Below, piece after piece: positions 56,446-64,000 of a DNA stretch of 64,000 nt; position 1 is the stretch's first letter; each line of letters starts with the position of its first letter. Made by a program: the position numbers and the translations under genes. The notes beneath the pieces were generated by a model. The model saw only the letters and a program-made list of their open reading frames with translations, did not search any database and was not told the origin of the DNA. Origin of the DNA: Hyparrhenia diplandra (Eukaryota; Streptophyta; Magnoliopsida; Poales; Poaceae); the NCBI GenBank assembly GCA_015847255.1, contig JADLZK010004649.1:62001-126000 (forward strand), in the 5' to 3' direction.

Positions 56446-57335
56446 AAAAAAACAAAAAATAATAGTAAAAAAATTAGGGAGGCCGCCATCAGCTAGCTAC
56501 AGCCGGCCGCAATCCAACTCAATTTTTCCATCATTTTTCAAGCAATTTCAATAATTGTGCGGCCAACATGACTGTTAAGACTCGTGATTAGTTCCTCATA
56601 TATACTAAACCAAGTTTAAGTTGCTTGTTTGATGCCCTAAATGACTTTAAATCAAAAAGTTGTCAAGTACGGAGTTTCATAATTTTTTGAGATCTAAAAT
56701 TTTCGTTTCGGAGGCGATTAAAATATGTCAGAAAGCTGAGAAAATCTGGTGTAACTGCTTTGGACTATGTCCATACATCAAAGAATCTGGCATATCATTT
56801 TACAATGGTATGTCATGTAATGTGATAGAAGGTGTCAATAGAGTTGGGCTTGAGGCCCACTTGATGAATTCATTCTTTAGTGGTAACCATCCTATGAGAT
56901 TGAAGAGATTGTAAAGTAGGTAGGTAAAACAAGCTAGTGGTTGGGAGAGACCCCTTATGCTGTGTTCTGACTCGTTTCAGATGCACAGTGTACACAATTA
57001 TTGGCTATGTTATATGACTGTGGATTTGAGATTATTGACTATGTACCCTAGAATTTAGTTGAGATTGCTAGATATATTATGAGTAGGACTCATATAATTT
57101 TTAATAAATCAAATAAATTAAGATGGGCATTGAAGGTGTAGAAGAGTTTCCGAGTGAGTTGGAAGATCTTCAAGTAACTGCTAGAGTTTCTTTTCTTAAC
57201 TCGGAACTTTCTAGTGCATGATGATGGGGTTACACGTAAGTTACCGTCTTTTGGCTCTCTTGTGTAGTGGTGGAGTGGGCACGAGTCTTGCGCTTCACCT
57301 CCCGTGAGCATGGGATAGGACATCTTGTTCATCAT
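56446..57335. other. unassigned transposon-like sequence
   Basis: A plus-strand stretch at 56716-56914 reads ICQKAEKIWCNCFGLCPYIK and downstream, ending at a stop, without a recognised domain. GATCTAAAAT and GTTGTCAAGTACGGAGTTTC at 56640-56700 recall the internal units of the GGGGCGG CACTA family. No gene is supported. Confidence 0.35.
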
Positions 57336-58985
57336 TGTTATGAACGAGATTGGGCTGAGGGGATTGAGGACGAAAAGAGGGCAGCCAGGGGCGAGCTACA
57401 GTACCCGCTGGTACTGTTCACTACGGCGGCGGCTAGGGTTCGGGGCTGTAGAGGCGCTAGGAACACCGGCTGCGGGGCTCTGCCCATGGCTGGCAAGAGA
57501 GAAAGGATTTTCTTCTTAATCTCTTGCTTTATTTAGATTCATACATGTCCTCTCATTATATAGATAGGGTTGACATGACCCCTGAGCAAGCAACTAATTA
57601 ACCCTAATGGGCTAAGGCCCAATAGGCCCGTGACTCCTATAACACTACACCCCACCTGGAGATGCAGCTTGAGGACAAGCTGCAACCTAACGAAGACACT
57701 AACGATGCCTTCACTCGATACCAAGAAGAGCGGGGGGCATCCAACTGCCAACACTACAGATTTTGAGTTCGCCACCAGTGGGGAAAACTGCATGCTCAAG
57801 ATCCCTGACGCAATGGACGGGATCAAAGTCCATGCAGCAAAGAGCAACCTGGACGGACTGCGAAGGGGCGCAGCGTGGAATCAGCCGTAGATCGCGCATC
57901 TCCCGCACCCGCCGACGCGCAAGGAGGCCACGAGCAGTAGCCTACAACTACACCACAGCCAACACTTGGTGAATAAGCATCGGCTGTGCTATAATGTCCT
58001 TTGGGTACTTGATCTGTTCTGCATTGTCCTCCTTCGCACAGCGAAGCACAGCGTGGAGGAACTACGATGGGATGCGGGGATGAATCAGCTGCAGATCGCG
58101 CAGCCTTTGCACCCGCCGGCGCGCTAGGAGGCCGCGCGCAGCAACCTGCAGCCGCCCCGCAGCTGACACCCGAATCTGCTGGACGCCGGTGCGCCTATAG
58201 AAGATCCCATCGGTGAAAGGGTGTTGGAGGGTTGGCCCACCAAGCAGGACAACAACGTCGGTGGTGGGAGTTGGAGTGATCATTGTCGTGGTCGCTGGGG
58301 CACTCACCCTCGTGGACACCGGCCCCATCGTCGGTGCCATAGCATAAAACGGGATTGACGAAGGAGAGGGCAACATCCATGGCTGCGGTGGCAGTGGCAA
58401 TGGAGCAAATGGCTGCATGCCCTAGAACGTCGGCAACGTTGGCTGCATGTCGAGGAAAGGCAGCAGCTTCGCGCCGTAACCTGGCCACCTATAGGCGAAG
58501 GGCCACGGTAGGGAGGCTGCGGCCGCTATCCGCGTGGAGATGTCGTCCATCTGGCACTGCAGGTTCTGGATGGACGTCGTGAGATGCTCGCTAGTCATGT
58601 TGGGGGTGATCAGCATTGTCGGTGGCTGGGAGGCGGGCAGCAGGGAAGCAGATGAATCTGACGATAAACTCATGGTGGCCGGAGGAGGATCAGATGGCTT
58701 TGGTACCAATTTGTTATGAATGAGATTGGGCTGAGGGGATTGAGGAGGAAAAGAGGACAGTGAGGGGCGAGCTACAGTACCTGCAGGTATTGTTCACTAC
58801 GGCAGCGGCTATGGTTTGGGGCTGTAGAGTATTTGAACGCCGGACGCGGGGCTCACGCTTACACTACCGGCAAGAGAGAAGGGATTTCCTTCTTAATCTC
58901 TTGATTGATTTAGATTGATACATGTCCTCTCATTATATAGAGAGGGTTACCTTGGCCCCTAAGCAAGCTACTAATTAACCCTAAT
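57336..58985 (-). mobile_element. gypsy-like LTR retrotransposon, internally deleted
   Basis: Two direct repeats bound it: a complete LTR at 57336-57649 (TGTTATGAAC...CACTACA, 314 bp) and a partial LTR at 58712-58985. The partial one lacks its outer end. A PBS-like ATTGGTACCA (58701-58710, minus) adjoins the right LTR. A polypurine TCCAGGTGGGG (57650-57660, minus) adjoins the left LTR. Only about 1.06 kb of internal sequence remains, from a normal 5 kb or more. It contains the gag start and a short pol end. Confidence 0.82.
58062..58709 (-). pseudogene. gypsy gag N-terminal remnant
   Basis: After the PBS, the minus strand reads MSLSSDSSASLLPASQPPTM, then MTSEHLTTSIQNLQCQMDDI and YGAKLLPFLDMQPTLPTF. 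A second frame continues MQPFAPLPLPPQPWMLPSPS. The MTSEHL...IQNLQ.QMD region is typical of gag leaders in one grass gypsy lineage. The frame breaks near 58420. A short pol end (LQLVLKLHLQVG) lies against the polypurine tract at 57660-57700. Confidence 0.65.
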
Positions 58986-59378
58986 TAATCTCTTCATCAT
59001 CGCGATTTTCTGGATTAATTTTTATTGAAAGTGCCTAAATCTCTAACGCATGTCAAAGGCATTCTTCTAAACAATGCTGTAACACCCCGACCCTAGGAAA
59101 ATGGCTAAGATCCACTCTACACGTTGAATGGACCACACCTGCTATTAACTCTCTTACGCTTTCGTCCTCGCTTCGCGTAAAAGGTTTAAACCGGAGTTAA
59201 TAGCTTTCCTACAGCCGGGTATTTAAGTTGGTTCGGTCTTCGTTCCATCCACGATGTGGTACTAAAATCGCGCAGCTACAGTAATTCGCGACGCTACAGT
59301 AATCGGTATCTGGCCTGGCCCATCATCAAGGCCCATCTCTTGGCCCATTCTCCAAATGGGCTGGGTCTCACAAATGCC
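58986..59378. repeat. gypsy LTR-like fragment starting TGTAACACCCCGACCC
   Basis: TGTAACACCCCGACCCTAGG at 59080 resembles a gypsy LTR start. It is followed by GTTAATAGC and inverted GCTATTAACTC strings and two CTACAGTAAT(T/C)CG units. No opposite end was identified. Confidence 0.4.
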
Positions 59379-59823
59379 TTCGAGCAACTCCAACAGTTCC
59401 CCATTTGTTGTTTGGCAATTGCCCTTGTTTGTCAACTCCCAAATCCAAATGCGAAATCAAAAAAAGAGTTCATTTTCAACAGTTTAGCATAATTCACTTG
59501 CCAAACTTAGATTTAACTTATATCAGGAAACCTGAGAGAGATATAATTATGTTTATGTCCTTCCACCTCTTGAAAACTTACGTCAGGAACCCTAAAGCAG
59601 AAACAAAATTATGTTTTTGCCCTTCCACTTCTTCTAATACGTACGGATGCGCCACGAATGCCAAACGTCGTAGAGTGCACATTTTTGCACGCACAGGGCC
59701 TGATTTGCCAACGCTCACTAATTTATCAACTCCAAATGTCAAACTGTTGGAGGGAGTTTTTGGAGCTTTTTGGTAAAATTTGAGAATGTCAACATCAAAT
59801 GCCAAATTATTGGAGTTGTCTAA
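59379..59823. mobile_element. MITE-like element with CAACTCCAACAG termini
   Basis: GCAACTCCAACAGTTCCC near 59380 is inverted as AATTATTGGAGTTGTC near 59807. Internal CCAAATGC/TTTGGCA strings are also inverted. The ends resemble the grass MITE family beginning GAGCATCTCCAACAG. Duplication flanks are not clear. It sits about 270 bp after the P450 stop. Confidence 0.5.
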
Positions 59824-60091
59824 GAAGGCGATTTAACCATTTTTAAAGGCTTTTGTAAACGCCCTGTATGAAGAGTAATACTGTAGTGGTAATTATTGGC
59901 CAAACATATATCTATATAGAGTCGAGTATGAAGCTGATTTCATCCTACAAACAAGATGAGTAAACAAAGTAAACAGTCACAGTACGAGACACAAACATTA
60001 GTTACCCGTGTACAACTCCAACATTGGTATAAACACAAACATTTATACGACGGATTTTATGTATGGACGCGCTGTCCGGCATGACTTTAAA

Positions 60092-61715
60092 TCAGGGGAG
60101 CTCCTTGTACTGTGACGCCACTAGACGCAGGTCGTTTCTCCTACTCATGGTCGAGCCAATCACCGTGTCCATGTCGAGCTCATCAGGCCGCATCCCACCT
60201 GGCAGACTCCAGTCGAAGTAGTAGAGAAGTCGCGCAACAAGGAGCTCAAGCGTGGCCAGAGCAAACATGTTTCCAGGGCACATCCTCCGGCCGCTGCCGA
60301 ACGGCAGGTACTCAAACTGCGAGCTCACGTTGTCAGGTGCACTGCCAATGCTCACGTCGTCAAAGCGCTCTGGCCTGAACTCATCCGGGTCCTGCCAGTG
60401 CTCGGGGCTTCTCGCCAGCGCCCACGCGTTGATGATCACAGTAGTGCCCTTGGCCACCTTGAAGCCACCTTTGTCGCAGGCCTCCGGCAGAGGTGAGGAA
60501 GGAGGAGCGGAAACACCGGGTACAGCCTCATGCCCTCCTTGATCGCCATCCTCATGTATCTGAGCTTGCCGATCTGTGCCTCATGGTCCTGTGGGCTCTT
60601 GCCGTCCAGTGCTCCACGGACCTCGGCTTGTGCCTTGGCCATCACCTCAGGGTTCCTCATCAGCTCTGACATGATCCAGTCCACGGCCGATGCCGTCGTC
60701 TCCGTGCCTCCGCCAAGCATGTCCTGAAGGAGCAAGGATGGATTAGATGTAACTGAAACACATGAATGGTTCCGTTTCCATTATTTGCATGCATACATTT
60801 CAGCGCACTTACAAATATGATGGCTTTGATACTTGTCGTGCTCAAGGAGGTCTCTGGTTCGCCCTCGTCTCTGATCCTAAGCAAGACACCCAGAAAGCCG
60901 AAGCCATCATCATGTCCCTCGGCCACAGTGGTTGTCTCCCCTTGCCGCCGTGCCTCACACTCGGCGATGATCCTGTCAAATACGGCGTCCAGCTGCCGGC
61001 GTGCTCGCCAAAGCCGGCGCGTCAACCCGGTGGCGACGTCTACAAACCACAGAGAAGGGAAGAGGTCCCCCGCACAGAACCCACTGCTATACTTCGCTGC
61101 CACGTCGAAGACCTCCATGAGCTCGTCGACGTCGCACAGCCGGCCCACCGTTGCCTTGCCGGCAATCGCGAGGGTGCACGACAGGACTAGCCTTCTAAGA
61201 TTGAGAGGCTCGCCGCGTCGGCTGGTGGCGCCGATCTCCCTGATCAAGGAAAGCGTTTCGCCATCACGGAGGGGCGCGAGCTGGCGCACCCTGTATGCGC
61301 TGAGGAGCTCCGTGATGCAGAGCTTGCGCACTGTGCGCCAGTACGCGCCGTATGGCGAGAAGCCCACATCCTTGTAGCCGTAGAGGATGATCTCCGCCAC
61401 AAGCAAATTTGGCCTGGATGCAAAGGTGAGGTCCTTGTCGCGGAGCACCTCCCGCGCAGCCGCCGGCGAGGAGATCACCACGACGTCAATCTGGCCCAGC
61501 CGCAGATGCATGACCGGGCCATGCTTCCTTGCCAGGTCCCGTAGCACGACATGGGGCTTTTTCGTGACGAGCTGGAGGAGGTTTCCGATCAAGGGTAGAC
61601 GCCATGGACCCGGAGGCCGCTGCTTCTGGGAACTTGCTGAAGTTTTAAGTGAACACAGGAGGATCACCGCGGTAACAAGAGTGAGGAATAGGAGGCTAAC
61701 TGCGTTTAGCTCCAT
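60092..61715 (-). CDS. CYP99A: cytochrome P450, CYP99A-like (one frameshift)
   Basis: A monooxygenase likely anchored in the ER that would oxidise a labdane-related diterpene. Exon 1 is 61715-60813 and exon 2 is 60723-60092, with a phase-0 intron (GTAAGT..CAG) of 89 bp, giving 511 residues. The N-terminal hydrophobic anchor spans about residues 5-22, then RPPGPW. The oxygen-binding I-helix is GGGTETTAS (about 305-313), the K-helix EGMR (about 364-367), the PERF motif FRPERF, and the heme loop FGSGRRMCPG with Cys near 450. One G is missing in CGG(G)AG after PHLC at 60484-60485, shifting the frame before the PERF and heme regions; all motifs are otherwise intact. From memory the sequence matches rice CYP99A3 along its length (for example VISSPAAA.EVLRDKD and FC.GDLFPSL). 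The KSL neighbour supports a diterpenoid role. Confidence 0.9.
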
Positions 61716-61794
61716 GTAAAGGGCTTAGTTTGGTAACTTGTTTCTCGTGCCGTGAATGTATATTGGCATTTCCCAAACTCCAACGTAGAGCAGT

Positions 61795-61801
61795 TATATA
61801 T
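61795..61801 (-). promoter_or_regulatory. candidate TATA element of the P450
   Basis: The minus strand reads CATATATAACTGC about 80 bases upstream of the ATG at 61715. It is the only good TATA match in the short promoter. Confidence 0.55.
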
Positions 61802-61814
61802 GTGTTTGAGCCCA

Positions 61815-61872
61815 AGTGTATAGGCTTTCTATACAATTGAATAAGTGTATACGCTTTCTATACAATTGAATA
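61815..61872. repeat. 29-bp tandem duplication in the P450 promoter
   Basis: Two adjacent 29-bp units (61815-61843 and 61844-61872) each contain AGTGTATA(G/C)GCTTTCTAT and differ at a single base. They lie 100-157 bases upstream of the start codon, just beyond the TATA element. Confidence 0.92.
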
Positions 61873-62011
61873 GCTAGTATCGGTACTGCTTAGATTCGGG
61901 CGTCCCATGGTTTGGACGGTTCTGTTGGTGGGCCGCGAGGCCGACTAGAACCGCTCTACCGAATTGCTCCACTGCGCTGGCCTTTCTTACTGAGAAATCC
62001 TTCTGCCATTG
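61873..62011. other. P450 upstream sequence up to the solo LTR
   Basis: About 140 bases between the tandem promoter repeat and the LTR boundary. No further motif can be supported. Confidence 0.4.
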
Positions 62012-62858
62012 TGTTGACACAAACTAGGGTTTGCACCAACACACCGTTAGGGCTCTGGAGGCACACGAGGTTGCGATCAACCTATAACGGATAGCGAGAA
62101 TCACAGCTTGATCATCCAAAGCGATCTAGAGACCGGTAGAGGCGATGTAGAGCTTGATCTTGGCTGAAATTGCTTGGGAACAACCTCCGGAAGGATCTGT
62201 GGAGAGGATGCAAGCAAAGAGTCTTCTTGGATTGGCAAGGCCACTTAGAACGCCAACGAAATTCATCGAGAAAGTTGCTAGACAACAGATTAGGGTTTGG
62301 AAAAGGGTGAAAGGAGTAGGTAGATTGATTTTGATCGATTGGACATAGACGAGATCAAATTGGCCATGAACCTCTAATTATATAGAGCGGGTGGTCATAT
62401 CCCCTTAGGAACCACCTTAGATACGCTTCATACACTAGCACCTTCCAAAAATCGATCTAACATCATCGGTTTGGACTCGAACTACACACGCGCGCCGCGA
62501 GGTGCGTTGGACGCCGGCGAAAATGGCGCCGGACGCGTTCTAGGGAGCCCAATAGAACGAGGTGCCACTGGACGCCTGCAAGGAGGGCGCCGGATGCATA
62601 GAATCAGTCTCAGGAGCATGCCGGACGCAGTCCAGAAAGGACTCTGCCGCGAGTATGCCACCGGACGGTCCGGCGCTTGCGCGTCGCATGTGCCCGACAC
62701 GAGTCCCAGCGTCCCGCACATCTCGCGCACCGTGAATTGACTCCTTCATCGAATTTTCTTGATCTCTAGGCCCGGTTGTCGTGTACCAAGTATGTCCAAG
62801 GTCTCTTTGACATGTCAAAATTACCAAAAATCACATGGGACATTTTTAGGTGTCAACA
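62012..62858 (-). mobile_element. solo LTR upstream of the P450
   Basis: Termini TGTTGACA and TGTCAACA form a perfect 8-bp inverted repeat. The 5-bp flanks are CATTG (62007-62011) and CGTTG (62859-62863), one mismatch. No coding or PBS adjoins it, so it is a solo LTR of 847 bp. A CCGGACG/GCCGGA array (62480-62690) and a TATATAA box near 62365-62372 (minus) resemble the copia LTR at 4103-5523 in layout, which sets the probable orientation. Confidence 0.8.
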
Positions 62859-62871
62859 CGTTGTCTACAAA

Positions 62872-64000
62872 TGTCACACCCCAAATTTTGCTTCTTTGGA
62901 AATAGAGCTAAAATGATTTATTTTTATATTTTTGTGCTCATGAAACCTAGGGAAATAAATAATTTTCATCAAATTAAAATTTATTATAAGGCATAGCAAC
63001 ATTGTTCTTGCATTCATGCTGATACATTTAATTTATTGAGTGAGTGGTTTTGAGAAATTTTTTGAAAAGGATTTCAAAAGCCCTTGCAAAAGAGGTTTAA
63101 ATCTAGCTTTTTAAATGGAAAAGGCTTTTCTTACCTTTCTTTTTATTTTCCTGGTTTTCGGCCTGCTTCAAGCTGGCAGCCCAGCTAAGCCAGCAGCAGT
63201 ACCAGCCCAAGCAGCAGCCGCCCTGTGGGCCTCCCAGGCCTTTGGCCCAGCAGCGCGCCCCGTTTCCGCTCTTGGGCCGGCCCAGCTCAGCGCCGCACTC
63301 GCTGCCATGCGGGTCCCGCCGTGAACAGGGTCATCCCCGAGCTCCGGATCTTGCGGACGCCGCCGCCGCCCTTCGATGCACCTGAGCCGCATCCCGAGGT
63401 TCCCCGCTCCCGTGCTTATAAAGGGCAGACCCAGAGCACCAAGCCACGCCCTTGGAACCCTAGCCGAACCTCGACGCGCCGCCACCCGGTGCCGAAACCC
63501 TAACCCTAGCTGCGCCGCCGCCATAGCCGCGTCGCCCCGATCTCCGCCGTCATGGTGTGCTAGTCGACGAGATCCGCACCACGAGCACCGCATGGAGGTG
63601 AGCAATCCGCTGGTACCCGTATCGCCCCCCGTCCCGCACCATCTCGTGCGCGCGTCGTCGCCGACGTAGCGCCGCCGCGTGTGCCTCCGCTGCGTCACGC
63701 GTTCCGCCTCCTCCGGCACGCGATAGTCCACGCGAGCGCCTCTGCCACGTTCGCGAGGTCAAGCGCTACGCGCTGGTGCAACCCTCATGCTCAGCCGATC
63801 CCCGCTGCGCCATCCGGCGACCTCGCCGCCACTCTCCGGCGAATGTGCCGCCGCGCAGACGGCCGCCGGCGACCCAAACCCTACCGGCCGGCCTCAACCG
63901 TCCGATCTGGATCGGGCGATCCAGATTAAGTCAAGCGTACCGGTCAACCGAGTCAACCAGCCCGCCCTCGTCCAACGTGGCTGCCACGTCGCGCCACGTC
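62872..64000 (+). mobile_element. LTR of a gypsy-type element, cut by the window end
   Basis: It begins TGTCACACCCCAAATTTTGC and shares a 5' region with the solo LTR at 49731-50338 (minus). A TATA box TTATAAAGGG at 63416-63425 is followed by GGAACCCTAGCC and GC-rich leader sequence. Long readings on both strands here arise from GC-rich composition. Its end and any internal region lie outside the window. Confidence 0.7.

Noticed and set aside
59405..59776. 123-codon plus-strand reading next to the P450
   Set aside because: It lies within the MITE-like element at 59379-59823 and has no domain.
63115..63324. Reading with a signal-peptide-like start (MEKAFLTFLFIFLVFGLL) and Ala/Pro-rich tail
   Set aside because: It lies inside an LTR shared in part with the solo LTR at 49731-50338 and has no family match; the tail is GC-rich composition.
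1..64000. CRISPR arrays, bacterial operons or rRNA genes
   Set aside because: Regular spacer-repeat structure and rRNA signatures are absent; introns, transposon types and gene families are plant nuclear.

Overview
The window is nuclear DNA from a grass (Poaceae). The evidence is intron-bearing genes in a dense bed of grass transposable elements: a SIRE-type Ty1/copia element, gypsy solo LTRs, CACTA elements with CACTA... termini and 3-bp target duplications, hAT elements with 8-bp duplications, Stowaway MITEs with TA duplications, a Mutator-like element and plant LINEs. I could not fix the species.

Two host genes are recognisable. On the plus strand, 33176-43719, lies a 14-exon class I diterpene synthase of the kaurene synthase-like (KSL) family. 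On the minus strand, 60092-61715, lies a two-exon cytochrome P450 that looks like the grass CYP99A subfamily. They converge tail to tail across 16.4 kb of transposons. In rice, KSL4 and CYP99A2/3 are paired in the momilactone diterpenoid cluster, so this window looks like part of a diterpenoid biosynthetic gene cluster. No copalyl diphosphate synthase or dehydrogenase is visible here. Each gene carries one short indel at a homopolymer (a T6 run in KSL exon 3, a shortened G run in P450 exon 2). All other splice phases and catalytic motifs are intact, so these are either assembly errors or very young inactivating mutations.

Layout: 1-5523, copia element on the minus strand, cut by the window edge, with PBS and 5' LTR. 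5.5-6.8 kb, an unidentified gene fragment. 6.84-10.06 kb, a 5'-truncated LINE. 10.8-26.8 kb, a nested transposon island: a retroelement-like target holding a 6.7-kb CACTA element with captured exons and a Helitron end, a hAT element, a second CACTA and a CACTA MITE. 26.5-32.3 kb, LTR fragments, a hAT MITE, a Stowaway MITE and local duplications. 32.3-33.2 kb, duplicated repeats and the KSL promoter. 33.2-43.9 kb, KSL, with a LINE-derived retroposon in intron 2 and CACTA ends in intron 4. 44.2-54.1 kb, a Stowaway MITE, a CACTA with tRNA-like sequence, a MULE containing a solo LTR, and an inverted-repeat element carrying a BED zinc-finger fragment. 54.1-55.1 kb, a second copy of the KSL upstream repeats. 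56-59.8 kb, CACTA and gypsy remnants and a MITE. 60-61.9 kb, the P450 and its promoter. 62.0-64.0 kb, a solo LTR and the start of another LTR that runs off the window.

Inferred working of the locus: the KSL would act in the plastid on a copalyl diphosphate stereoisomer to make a labdane-related olefin, and the CYP99A-type P450 would oxidise that olefin at the ER. Duplicated promoter repeats on both sides of KSL, plus a duplicated terminal coding stretch just after its stop, suggest the locus has expanded and contracted by tandem duplication.
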